DNA of 27,535 bases. Origin: a virus. Where the stretch lies: the IMG/VR virus record IMGVR_UViG_3300024346_000406, positions 1 through 27,535 of that record; one strand, written 5' to 3'. The position numbers were made by a program, and so were the translations under genes. This document shows positions 7,649 to 15,699 of this stretch, one piece after another. Each line of letters starts with the position of its first letter. Positions within the stretch are counted from its first letter, which is position 1. The notes under the pieces are model-generated. The model was not told the DNA's origin and searched no databases. It was given only the letters and a program-made list of their open reading frames with translations.

Positions 7649-8065
7649 ATGGCAACACACACTGGACACTCAGGCGTAGTCACAGTTGGCAGTAATATTG
7701 TCGCTGAAGTAAAAGACTTTTCGATTGAGATAACTGCTAACACAGTTGACGCAACAACTCTTAATGCCGCTGCAGCTGATGCTGGTTGGACTAAAACTAA
7801 AGTAACTAACAGATCATGGTCTGTAAGCATTAACTGCTTTATGGATGATGGCGCAGCTAATGGACAAATTGACATGGTTAATAACATTAATCAGTCTGTT
7901 ACTGCTATGCTTGCTAACGCAGGTGTATCTATTTCATGTGAAGCAGGTGGCGATACTTTTGCTGGAGACGTACTAATTACGTCAATGTCGGAATCAGTTT
8001 CTGGTGACGGACTTGTTGAAGTTTCGTTTACTGCAACTGGTCTAGGCGCACTTACAATTTCATAA
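7649..8065 (+). CDS. major tail (tube) protein
   Basis: The 138-residue, Gly/Ala/Thr-rich beta protein has the tail tube pattern: GVVTVGSNIVAEVKDFSIE near the N-terminus, a middle TKVTNRSWSVSINCFMDD, then GDVLITSMSES and a final VEVSFTATGLG. Such proteins stack as hexamer rings to make the tail tube. A good ribosome site (GAGGTAA, 7637-7643) agrees with high expression. The position between tail terminator and tail assembly chaperone is standard. Confidence 0.85.
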   Translation: MATHTGHSGVVTVGSNIVAEVKDFSIEITANTVDATTLNAAAADAGWTKTKVTNRSWSVSINCFMDDGAANGQIDMVNNINQSVTAMLANAGVSISCEAGGDTFAGDVLITSMSESVSGDGLVEVSFTATGLGALTIS

Positions 8066-8076
8066 GGAACTAAACC

Positions 8077-8400
8077 ATGGGAAAATTAATTGATAGTGCC
8101 GTAGCGCACTTCAGTGGGAAGCAAGTTAGAAGTATTCGGGTAGATGAGTGGGATTGCACTCTCTACTCGAAGAACCTATCTTTAGAAGACAAAGCTAGAT
8201 GGTTTGCTAGAGCCGATGGTGATAACACAGATTATCTTGTTTACGCCTTAATATTTGGCGTAACAGATGAGAAAGGTGACTCAGTATTCGACCTGAGCGA
8301 TAAAGCAAAGCTAAGAAAAAATGTTGACCCTGAAGTCTTGAGTAAAGTAGCTAACTTTGTTCTTTATATCGATGAAGAAGAGGAACGCGAAAAAAACTAA
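8077..8400 (+). CDS. tail assembly chaperone, short form (gpG-like)
   Basis: The 107-residue protein matches the short chaperone made from G-type genes: WDCTLYSKNLSLEDKARWFARA, then YALIFGVTDEKGD and a helical, acidic end (EEEEREKN). It binds the tape measure protein during tail assembly and is not part of the finished tail. The last codons GAA AAA AAC precede the TAA stop and form a slippery site from which a longer product is expected. Confidence 0.82.
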   Translation: MGKLIDSAVAHFSGKQVRSIRVDEWDCTLYSKNLSLEDKARWFARADGDNTDYLVYALIFGVTDEKGDSVFDLSDKAKLRKNVDPEVLSKVANFVLYIDEEEEREKN

Positions 8401-8564
8401 TAAATGATCAAGGTGTGCCAACTGAAACTTATTATATGTTTCACTTAGCAGAACACCTTGGTCAACCACTCTCGACCATCTTAGCAATGACACCAGATGA
8501 GTTTAATTATTGGTTTACTTATTTGCGTATAAAACACGAGCAGACTGAGGCAAGAAATGGCTAA
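8077..8564 (+). CDS. tail assembly chaperone, -1 frameshift form (gpGT-like)
   Basis: A -1 slip at A AAA AAC (8391-8397) continues in the frame starting CTA at 8397, reading 55 further codons to TAA at 8562-8564. The extension includes TYYMFHLAEHLGQPLS, ILAMTPDEFNYWFTYLRIKH and a short polar end, a pattern typical of the T part of GT chaperones. The total is about 162 residues. It ends eight bases inside the tape measure gene. Without a frameshift the 156 bases between chaperone and tape measure genes would have no explanation. Confidence 0.88.
8391..8464 (+). promoter_or_regulatory. -1 programmed frameshift element
   Basis: The slippery heptamer A AAA AAC (8391-8397) is followed by a 7-base spacer and a 12-bp stem: TGATCAAGGTGT (8405-8416) with ACACCTTGGTCA (8453-8464), eleven Watson-Crick pairs and one G-U. 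The 36-base loop holds a nested 6-bp stem TGAAAC (8423-8428) with GTTTCA (8438-8443). A 5-9 base spacer before a stable structure is the known optimum for -1 frameshifting. The zero-frame stop TAA lies directly after the heptamer. Confidence 0.85.
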
Positions 8565-10257
8565 GACCGCACAAGCAGTAATCGAAACTAAAGTCAAAGA
8601 CGGAGCGTCTGCTGGCTTCCGTAAAGTTGATAAGGCAATGCAAAATACTGCGAAGCAGGGTAAAGTCCTGAATCAGCAGTTTAGGTTTATGCGTGGCGGT
8701 CTAGGTCAGGTAGGTCATCAGGTGCAGGATGTCGCTGTACAGTTACAGATGGGACAGAATGCCATGTTGGTATTCGGTCAGCAGGGTTCACAAATTGCCT
8801 CTTTATTCGGACCTGGTGGCGCGATGTTAGGTGCTGTTCTAGCTGTAGGTGCTGCTCTTAGTATGAGTTTAGCTCCTTCATTTTTCGGTGCTACTGAAGC
8901 CGCTAAAGAACTAAAAAATGCTAACAAAGACCTGATTGATAGTTTTGACAGCCTAAGCCCGGCACAACAAAAGTTTGCCAAAATTTTAGCTACAAAAAAA
9001 TTAGAAGAATATGAGGCAGAGTTAAAAAAACTTAATGAAACAACAAGAGATCAGATGACAACTGTTCTTACTGGCTCATTTGGTATTGTTTATGGTCGTA
9101 AAGATTTAGAAACGCTCGAAGAATATAATGAGCGTATTACTAAACTTGATAGTGATACTGATTTTTACGAAGCAGCAATAGCTGCTCTTAAAGAAAAGGT
9201 TGATAACACTACGACTGCCTTTGAAAAGCAAGATGTGGCACTAAAAAAACAAATAGGCACATTTGGGATGTCTTCTCTTGCAATAAAAGATTATGAGATT
9301 AGACAAAAAGTCTTGCGTGATGAACTAACGCTGACTGAAGGCTTACAGTTAATCTTTCATCTTGCTGAATTAAATCGTTTAGAAGAGGCTAAAGCTGCAA
9401 GAGAAGAAGAGCAAAAACTCTCATCAGAAGCACAGCAAAAACTTAAGCAAGAAGCAGAGAAAAAGTTACAGCTAGAGGAGAATCAAAAAAACCAACGTAT
9501 ACTAGCGGTTAATAATTTAATAGCAACTTTAGACCTAGAGATTGCTAAGACCAAAGAAACAGAATATGCAAATTTAAGCGCACGAATTGCTGTAGCTGAT
9601 CTCACTGATGGTGAAAGAAAATTAATCCAAGCTAAAATGGATAAGTTAAAAGTTTTAGATGCAGAGAAGAAGAGAAAGGAAAAGCTAGACGAGTGGGAAA
9701 AGAAGTCTGCAACAGAAAAAAGCGCACATCTTGCAGGTGAAGCGGCTAAATCATTTGGGGCATTTGCACATAATAGCAAAAAAGCAGCAGCTTTACAGAA
9801 GACAGTGCAGATCGCCCAGGCAACAATGAATACAATAACAGGTGCAACAGCTGCGCTTGATGACTATCCCGTGCCTATAAACTTTGCAATGGCTGCTATG
9901 ACTGTAGCGCAAGGTATGGGTATGGTTAGCCAGATTAAAGCGCAATCGTTTGACGGTGGTGGTTTTACTGGTGCAGGTTCTAGGACAGGCGGTGTAGATG
10001 GTAAAGGTGGCTTTCCTGCTATACTTCACCCTAATGAGACTGTTATTGACCATACAAAATCAAATCGAGGAGCTGGTTCATCAGTTGGCGATAGCATTGT
10101 GGTCAATCAAACAATCAATGTCACAACTGGTGTACAATCTACAGTAAGATCAGAAATACAAAACATGATGCCACAAATTGCTGAATCTGCACAAAATGCT
10201 GTGCTTAATGCTAGGATGAGGGGCGGTAGTTACTCTAAAACATTATTAGGTCGATAA
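8557..10257 (+). CDS. tail tape measure protein
   Basis: The 566-residue protein sets tail length and is expelled with DNA at infection. The N-terminal part has the TMP pattern GASAGFRKVDKAM and GQVGHQVQDVAVQLQMGQ, FGQQGSQIASLFGPGGA, then a hydrophobic segment (about residues 88-108). The middle (about 120-420) is charged, heptad-rich and helical. The C-terminal part has Ala/Gly-rich hydrophobic helices and GGGFTGAGSRTGGVDGKGG with HPNETVIDH, as in other phage tape measures. It is short for the family, which suggests a short flexible tail. TGAGG at 8546-8550 supports the start. Confidence 0.9.
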   Translation: MAKTAQAVIETKVKDGASAGFRKVDKAMQNTAKQGKVLNQQFRFMRGGLGQVGHQVQDVAVQLQMGQNAMLVFGQQGSQIASLFGPGGAMLGAVLAVGAALSMSLAPSFFGATEAAKELKNANKDLIDSFDSLSPAQQKFAKILATKKLEEYEAELKKLNETTRDQMTTVLTGSFGIVYGRKDLETLEEYNERITKLDSDTDFYEAAIAALKEKVDNTTTAFEKQDVALKKQIGTFGMSSLAIKDYEIRQKVLRDELTLTEGLQLIFHLAELNRLEEAKAAREEEQKLSSEAQQKLKQEAEKKLQLEENQKNQRILAVNNLIATLDLEIAKTKETEYANLSARIAVADLTDGERKLIQAKMDKLKVLDAEKKRKEKLDEWEKKSATEKSAHLAGEAAKSFGAFAHNSKKAAALQKTVQIAQATMNTITGATAALDDYPVPINFAMAAMTVAQGMGMVSQIKAQSFDGGGFTGAGSRTGGVDGKGGFPAILHPNETVIDHTKSNRGAGSSVGDSIVVNQTINVTTGVQSTVRSEIQNMMPQIAESAQNAVLNARMRGGSYSKTLLGR

Positions 10258-10258
10258 C

Positions 10259-10858
10259 ATGGCAATAACGTATCCATTAACTTTCCCAGAAATTGACGGC
10301 AAAACAATTATAGAAAAAATAACAATGCGACATATCAATAGTGTTGCTGTTACGCAGTCGCCTTTTAATTACAAACAACAAGTGCAGGATTATGGCGGCG
10401 TTAGATGGGAAGCCGAAGTAACTATAAGACCGTTAACGCATACCGAAGCAAAAACATTTAATGCTTTTATAAGTTCATGTAAAGGTAGCTTAGGCACTTT
10501 TAAAATGGGCAATCCATTAGATGTGAAGACAGTTGATAATGCTACAGCAGTTTTTCAATCAGCTCATTCTGAAGGTGACAATGCTATTAATGTTTCATTT
10601 ACTGGCAGTGCAAGAATTTTAGTTGGTGAATATATTTCTATAGCAAATCATTTGTATTTAGTCTTAAACAGAACCGCAGTAGGTGGTGGTGAAAGTTTAG
10701 ATATCATACCACCGTTAAGACAATCAGCAGTTACAGGGCAAACAGTTGTAACAGATGAGCCTGTAGGGTTATGGAGACTAGCAAGCAATCAGACAGAATG
10801 GAATGTTAGCAAGAACCTACATTACAGCTTTACATTTTCTTGCGTAGAGGACATTTAA
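10259..10858 (+). CDS. minor tail protein, probably distal tail component
   Basis: The 199-residue protein follows the tape measure gene directly. Its N-terminus ITYPLTFPEIDGKTIIEKI, the segment SVAVTQSPFNYKQQVQDYGG and RWEAEVTIRPLTHTEAKTF are typical of a family found just after the tape measure in many siphophages, likely forming the ring between tube and hub. The middle, GTFKMGNPLD, also recurs in that family. Exact equivalence to Dit or to lambda gpM/gpL is inferred from position. Confidence 0.68.
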   Translation: MAITYPLTFPEIDGKTIIEKITMRHINSVAVTQSPFNYKQQVQDYGGVRWEAEVTIRPLTHTEAKTFNAFISSCKGSLGTFKMGNPLDVKTVDNATAVFQSAHSEGDNAINVSFTGSARILVGEYISIANHLYLVLNRTAVGGGESLDIIPPLRQSAVTGQTVVTDEPVGLWRLASNQTEWNVSKNLHYSFTFSCVEDI

Positions 10859-10859
10859 A

Positions 10860-11420
10860 GTGGCACGTAATTTAAGCGCAAATCTTTTAGCTGAGTTTAC
10901 TTCTGAATCATTGCGACCAGTTTTTTTTGTACGCATACAGTTTGCTAATAACAATTTCTTAAAGATAAGCACATTAAATTCGCCTATAACTTACGACGGT
11001 CATACTTATGTCGGAGCAGGTAATTTATTAGGCATTGAATCAGCAGACGAAAATAGTGATTTAGGGGTTTCTGGCTTAAATATATCTCTAAGCGGAATAG
11101 ACTCACAGGTAGTGCAAAATACTAGAGACGAAGATTATCAAGGGAAAGAATGCGTAGTTCTGTTAGGTGCAGTCGATGACAACAATTCAGTAGTGGGAAC
11201 TACAGTATATTTTCAAGGATATAACGACTACATTGTTTATACTCAAAGCGCAGGTACTATTATTGCTACTTTGACTGCTGAGAATAAACTAGTGCGTTTT
11301 AGCAAAAGCAAAGTTAGCAGGTACACTTGGGCTGATCAAACCAAAAATCATAGTACCGATTTGGGCTTACAATTTGTTAACACAATCGCAGAATCAGAAA
11401 TCAAATGGGGACAGGATTAA
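10860..11420 (+). CDS. minor tail protein, DUF2163-like hub component
   Basis: The 186-residue protein starts with GTG one base after the previous stop. Features: FFVRIQFANNNFLKISTLN, an ITYDGHTYVGAGNLLGIES strand pair, then LNISLSGIDSQVVQN and YQGKECVVLLGAVD. This matches the pattern of beta-rich tail proteins that precede the hub protein in gene-transfer-agent and lambda-like tails. The C-terminal part (KLVRFSKSKVSRYTWADQ) is also usual for it. A likely hub or baseplate adaptor. Confidence 0.65.
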   Translation: MARNLSANLLAEFTSESLRPVFFVRIQFANNNFLKISTLNSPITYDGHTYVGAGNLLGIESADENSDLGVSGLNISLSGIDSQVVQNTRDEDYQGKECVVLLGAVDDNNSVVGTTVYFQGYNDYIVYTQSAGTIIATLTAENKLVRFSKSKVSRYTWADQTKNHSTDLGLQFVNTIAESEIKWGQD

Positions 11421-11421
11421 T

Positions 11422-11469
11422 ATGTTTTTTGCACTTGAACCTATAATTAAAAACGATGCAGGTGAATAA
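11422..11469 (+). CDS. possible 15-residue leader peptide
   Basis: A 15-codon ORF (MFFALEPIIKNDAGE) fills the gap between the two tail genes and its TAA overlaps the ATG of the hub gene (TAATG). It may only couple translation to the hub gene, or be a remnant of a lost gene. In many relatives an NlpC/P60 or other small gene lies here. No support beyond position. Confidence 0.2.
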   Translation: MFFALEPIIKNDAGE

Positions 11470-13907
11470 TGGGGTTTAGTCTTTCAGATGTTTTATTTGG
11501 CGCGGGTTCATCAGAAGTTGTAGGTTCTGCTGAAAAGTTAGTTGGTGCTATTGTAGGCAGTCCTTTTGGTGTGGGTTTCGATTATGTAATGGAAGGCATG
11601 ATTGATGATGCTCAATTTGACACTATGTCTGGTAGAACAGCTACTGGTCGCGACCCTACAGCATCAAGAAAAATAGTTTATGGAGAATGCCGAACTGGCG
11701 GCACTATTGTGTATTTGGCAAATAGTGGTGTCAGCAATATATACTTACACCAGATGACTTGCTTCGCTGTTGGTGAATGCGAAAGTATAGAAGAAATTTG
11801 GTATGACGATAAAATGGTAATGAAGCTAGATGCTGGTATTCCTAAATATTATGATGAATGGAGTTCAGGAACATCACCTTCAACTACACCAAAATATACA
11901 TATATAAAAACCAAGACTGGTGCGGATAATCAGGTTGCTGTAACAGGCTCCTCTGAAACTGGAAAAGAATTGCCTAGCCAATGGTCATCAAATCATAGAT
12001 TATTTGATATATGTTACGCCTACACTAGATTCGATTTAGAAGAAGGAAACCCTTACGACGGACAACCCAACGTAACTGCTAGAATAAAAGGGCGTAAATT
12101 ATACGACCCTAGAAAAGATAGCACATCTTCTATGTCTGGTACTGGCAGTCACCGACCAGATGACCCTGCAACTTGGGAATACTCAAATAATTCTGCGCTT
12201 TGTGTTCTTGATTACTTAACTAATAGTAGTTATGGCGCAAATATATCGCATGACGATATAAATTATACTGCGCTAGAAATCGCGCTTGATATATGCGATG
12301 AGGATGTAACTACTCAAGAAGGCACACAAAAACGCTATACTTGCGATGGCGTAATAAACACTGAGTCTAGTCTTAGAAATAACGTAGCAGCTATACTTTC
12401 TAGCATGAATGGAAAAATCACTTTTTCTGGCGGTCAGTTTTTCATTGATGCTTATGCTTATAAAACTCCGCATAGTGTGGTTGTTGATGAAAGCATGATG
12501 CTTGGTAGTTTTACTGTAAGGACTAAACAAAGTAAGCGCGATTCTTATAACCAGGTACGCGGTACTTTCATGTCCGCAGAAGATAATTTTCAGCCTTCTG
12601 AATTTCCTACGAAAACTTTTAGTCAGTATGTTACTGATGATGGAGAAGTTTTAGAGCATGAAATGCAACTGAGCATGACCACTGACGTAGAAGCCGCGCA
12701 GAGGTTAGCTAGGTTGACTTTATTGCGCTCCCGAATGCAAGACACTCTAAAAATGCAGTTAAACATGAAAGGTTTACAGTATAGAGCGGGTGATAATATT
12801 AAAGTAAGCAATGCAAAGTTTGGTATTGTCGAAAAAGAATTTGAGATTACAAGATTAGGCATAGTGCCTGATGTGAAAAATGGCATTGTTGTTGACATCG
12901 AAGGCAAAGAGGTTCAATTATCAATATTTGATTGGCAAAGCAGTTATGCAGATGCTTACGATTCTGGCAATACAATTCAACTATATGACCCTAATGTAGT
13001 TGCGCCTCTTACTGGAATGTTTGTAATACCAATTGCTCATAAAGGTAATCTTAATGATACAGGACCTATCGTACCAGAAGTAGGATTTAGGGTTACTTGG
13101 GATGCTATAAACGATACTACTTTAAGATACAAAGTTGTAGCGACGCTAAACGGGCAATCAACCATCGCAAAGACCATAGATGCATTTACAAATTTTGTAG
13201 AATTTGTGAATTTAGAACAAAATCAAGATTATGAAATAACAATTTTTGTAATGAGGCATGGTGTTGAAAGCACTGGCTATACGGAAACGCACAGGTCTGG
13301 GCGCGCTACAGATTACGGCGGTGGTACATATACTTACACAACGACACAAAGTGTCGCGGCAATGACTGAAACAGAATTTCTGCAGAAATTTGGTAAAATG
13401 GCACAAGCTGGAGATCAGCTAACAGTTTTGCAAATTGACCCTTACACTTTAGAAATATTAGACTCTAGAAGTTATGTTTATGAGGCAGAAATTTATTTTA
13501 GTCAAATTGTGCAAACCGTAGGGGGTAGGAATGCAAATTTCCTTCTTAGAAGTCAAAATATCGCCCCTGTTTATGAAGCAATCATTTCTGTACCAGTAGC
13601 TTTTGAAGATGTCACATGGTCTGCTGCTTTATCAGCTAATACCTTTGGTTGCACAGACACTTCCATAACGACATTTACAGATATGTCAATTGTAGAAGTT
13701 TTAGACAATGATGGCGCGGGTAGCACAGCAAAGTTAATAGTAACTGCACCATTAGCCAATATTGACGCTAGAGATGCACGAGTTATGGGTTACGAATATC
13801 CCGTATACGCTGAGTATTGTACAGTTGTTGTAACAGCTACATTTGACAACCAGACAGTTGAGAATACTTTCATGAATATTTTTATAGCAGTGGAAATGGA
13901 CACTTAA
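11469..13907 (+). CDS. central tail hub / tip protein, gpJ-like
   Basis: The 812-residue protein resembles phage tail tip proteins of the gpJ/GTA hub group. The N-terminus is Gly-rich and hydrophobic (SDVLFGAGSSEVVGSAEKLVG). RKIVYGECRTGGTIVYLAN (about residues 67-86) and the HRLFDICYAYTRFD region are typical hub segments. About 240-345 has ALCVLDYLTNSSYGAN and INTESSLRNNVAAILSSMNG, the conserved core of such tip proteins. Residues about 536-597 look like a fibronectin type III domain. The remaining C-terminus is beta-rich and unrecognised. It probably forms the trimeric tip to which the downstream adhesion proteins attach. Confidence 0.82.
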   Translation: MGFSLSDVLFGAGSSEVVGSAEKLVGAIVGSPFGVGFDYVMEGMIDDAQFDTMSGRTATGRDPTASRKIVYGECRTGGTIVYLANSGVSNIYLHQMTCFAVGECESIEEIWYDDKMVMKLDAGIPKYYDEWSSGTSPSTTPKYTYIKTKTGADNQVAVTGSSETGKELPSQWSSNHRLFDICYAYTRFDLEEGNPYDGQPNVTARIKGRKLYDPRKDSTSSMSGTGSHRPDDPATWEYSNNSALCVLDYLTNSSYGANISHDDINYTALEIALDICDEDVTTQEGTQKRYTCDGVINTESSLRNNVAAILSSMNGKITFSGGQFFIDAYAYKTPHSVVVDESMMLGSFTVRTKQSKRDSYNQVRGTFMSAEDNFQPSEFPTKTFSQYVTDDGEVLEHEMQLSMTTDVEAAQRLARLTLLRSRMQDTLKMQLNMKGLQYRAGDNIKVSNAKFGIVEKEFEITRLGIVPDVKNGIVVDIEGKEVQLSIFDWQSSYADAYDSGNTIQLYDPNVVAPLTGMFVIPIAHKGNLNDTGPIVPEVGFRVTWDAINDTTLRYKVVATLNGQSTIAKTIDAFTNFVEFVNLEQNQDYEITIFVMRHGVESTGYTETHRSGRATDYGGGTYTYTTTQSVAAMTETEFLQKFGKMAQAGDQLTVLQIDPYTLEILDSRSYVYEAEIYFSQIVQTVGGRNANFLLRSQNIAPVYEAIISVPVAFEDVTWSAALSANTFGCTDTSITTFTDMSIVEVLDNDGAGSTAKLIVTAPLANIDARDARVMGYEYPVYAEYCTVVVTATFDNQTVENTFMNIFIAVEMDT

Positions 13908-13908
13908 A

Positions 13909-15114
13909 ATGGCTTTTGTAGAAAAAGATAAACATATATCAGGAAATATGGTCATTGACGGTACGCTGACTGCTGATCAAATAAAGACCGATTCTTTGAC
14001 AGCTAACAAATTCAAGGGTGCTACAGAAGAACAATATTTTAACTTTTTCAAAAACCAATCTGTTGGTTTTAACACTTATGTGACACTTCACGAATTTGAC
14101 TTTCCAGAAACCGAGTTAGAGTTGGTCAAATCGAGAAACCTAGAGGTTAGCTTTGATGGCTATATGTACACTGGCACTTCTGCTACTGTTGCAAGTACGG
14201 TTTATTTATACGTTGAAATCAAAGTTCCAAATGAGCCAACCTATAGGTTTGTAGGAAATGCAACGCACGAAAGCTACCCCGTGTCTGGTTGGCAAAGAGT
14301 CTATATTGTAGGCAACAGACTTAACAGATTTGGTTTAGGTCAAGCGGGTGATGTCGGTAGCTATAGAGACTACAGAAATTTAAAATTTATACAAAATTAT
14401 CCAACGACTACAAACGTAATATCTAACTCATTTTTTGGTAGCACTGCAAACTGGACAGTTGTAAGCGGAACATTTATTAGCGAATATGGTCAATACGGAA
14501 GATTACAGCAGGATGCTACAACAGATTTTGCACACATATACCAACAAGTAGATACAGTTGCAGGTAAGACTTATCAGTTTAATAAAACCATGTACCAACA
14601 ATCGACAGCGGTTGGAAGATTCCATTTATCGACAAGCAGTGATATTGCAGATTCTTTTTTTTACACTGAAATAAGTTCATCAGGCGGCACGACTACTGAT
14701 TATGTTAAAGTAGATTACGATTCTGTATACGTTATAATTGAAAATAGAAGCTCCACAAATTATGACTATATAGCAGTTGATAATGTTTATCTTTATGAAA
14801 CAGAGCCGAGAACTTATGTTGATGTTTCAACAGCAGGCGGTCAGGCAATTTACAACACAGAGTCACTGTATTTTCATCCTTATGGGAGCGCAGGCGCATA
14901 TACATGGAAAGTGGTTAAGACAACCCAAATGAGTGTTCGGACAAATCCATATAGCCATTATTTCACAATGAACGCAAATGCTTATCTAGGTACGGATAAT
15001 ACATTTTTACAATGCCGAGTAAGGGCTAGACATTTTTTTAGTGGCGATACTTTGAGCATAAATAGCGGCACAGTGCTAATGAAAAGCAGAATGACAGGGG
15101 AGCAGAACGAATGA
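13909..15114 (+). CDS. tail tip / fibre protein with carbohydrate-binding-like domain
   Basis: The 401-residue protein begins with VIDGTLTADQIKTDSLTANKFKG, a segment often found at the end of gpJ-type proteins, so it may be a gpJ C-terminal part carried as a separate gene. Residues about 168-298 look like a jelly-roll carbohydrate-binding module (NSFFGSTANWTVVSG, QQVDTVAGKTYQF, DYIAVDNVYLYE), and flanking regions are beta-rich. It likely attaches to the tip and contacts surface sugars. It starts just after the hub stop codon. Confidence 0.65.
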   Translation: MAFVEKDKHISGNMVIDGTLTADQIKTDSLTANKFKGATEEQYFNFFKNQSVGFNTYVTLHEFDFPETELELVKSRNLEVSFDGYMYTGTSATVASTVYLYVEIKVPNEPTYRFVGNATHESYPVSGWQRVYIVGNRLNRFGLGQAGDVGSYRDYRNLKFIQNYPTTTNVISNSFFGSTANWTVVSGTFISEYGQYGRLQQDATTDFAHIYQQVDTVAGKTYQFNKTMYQQSTAVGRFHLSTSSDIADSFFYTEISSSGGTTTDYVKVDYDSVYVIIENRSSTNYDYIAVDNVYLYETEPRTYVDVSTAGGQAIYNTESLYFHPYGSAGAYTWKVVKTTQMSVRTNPYSHYFTMNANAYLGTDNTFLQCRVRARHFFSGDTLSINSGTVLMKSRMTGEQNE

Positions 15115-15353
15115 TTGTGGTAGGATATGAAAGAAGATTATCAGAAGAGCCGTATTTCGAATATGTAGAAGACAGCAGGCACGATAACAAAGAAGATGCA
15201 GAGTCGGCAATGCTTTCTCTGCGTACAGCTCAGGCTGACAATGATGATGTTCTTTTGTTTTTTTATGGAGTCGCAACGAGCGACACAGAATTTAAAGTTA
15301 ACTTAATAATGGATGTAGATACACCATTACCCCCAAGCGCACCAGAGGTTTAA
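15111..15353 (+). CDS. small acidic protein of unknown function
   Basis: An 80-residue protein whose start overlaps the previous stop (ATGA). It has one predicted helix (HDNKEDAESAMLSLRTAQAD) and a Pro-rich acidic end. I do not recognise it. Its tight coupling to the tip and connector genes suggests a tail or fibre accessory role. Confidence 0.5.
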   Translation: MIVVGYERRLSEEPYFEYVEDSRHDNKEDAESAMLSLRTAQADNDDVLLFFYGVATSDTEFKVNLIMDVDTPLPPSAPEV

Positions 15354-15354
15354 G

Positions 15355-15699
15355 ATGACAGCAGGAAAATATGACATAACGATTGAGCAAGGCTCGGACT
15401 TTAGTTTAACCCTAAATATTAAGCAAGGCGGCGTGGCTCGAAACTTATCTGGCTATACTGCGCGTGGCTCTATGCGTAAGACTTACGATGCTACAACAGC
15501 GCATGACTTCACTTTTGGCGCACTAGACAGCACAGGTGTTATCTTGATGGAAATGTCTCACGCAGATACAGCACAGCTAGACGCTGAGTTTTATGTTTAT
15601 GACGTTGAGATTTACACTGGCACAGGAGAAGCAGGTGACAGCGTTACAAGATTGCTGCAAGGTAAAGCAGAAGTAACTAGAGAAGTCACTCGTGCCTAG
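15355..15699 (+). CDS. fibre connector-like protein, copy 1
   Basis: This 114-residue beta protein is a paralogue of the protein encoded at 16991-17329. Shared positions include KYDITIEQGSDFSL versus KYNITIDQGSDFEL, LSGYTARGSMR versus LSGYDARAQLR, YVYDVEIY versus YVYDIEIF and TRLLQGKAEVTREVTR versus TRILQGKATVTGEVTR. The fold looks Ig-like, reminiscent of the N-terminal domain of upper baseplate proteins such as BppU, but that link is tentative. Each copy is directly followed by a different fibre gene, so it may connect the fibre to the tip or serve its assembly. Confidence 0.65.
   Translation: MTAGKYDITIEQGSDFSLTLNIKQGGVARNLSGYTARGSMRKTYDATTAHDFTFGALDSTGVILMEMSHADTAQLDAEFYVYDVEIYTGTGEAGDSVTRLLQGKAEVTREVTRA

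Noticed and set aside
9793-10053. - strand ORF opposite the tape measure gene
   Set aside because: Ser/Thr/His/Cys-rich chance frame within a strong coding region.
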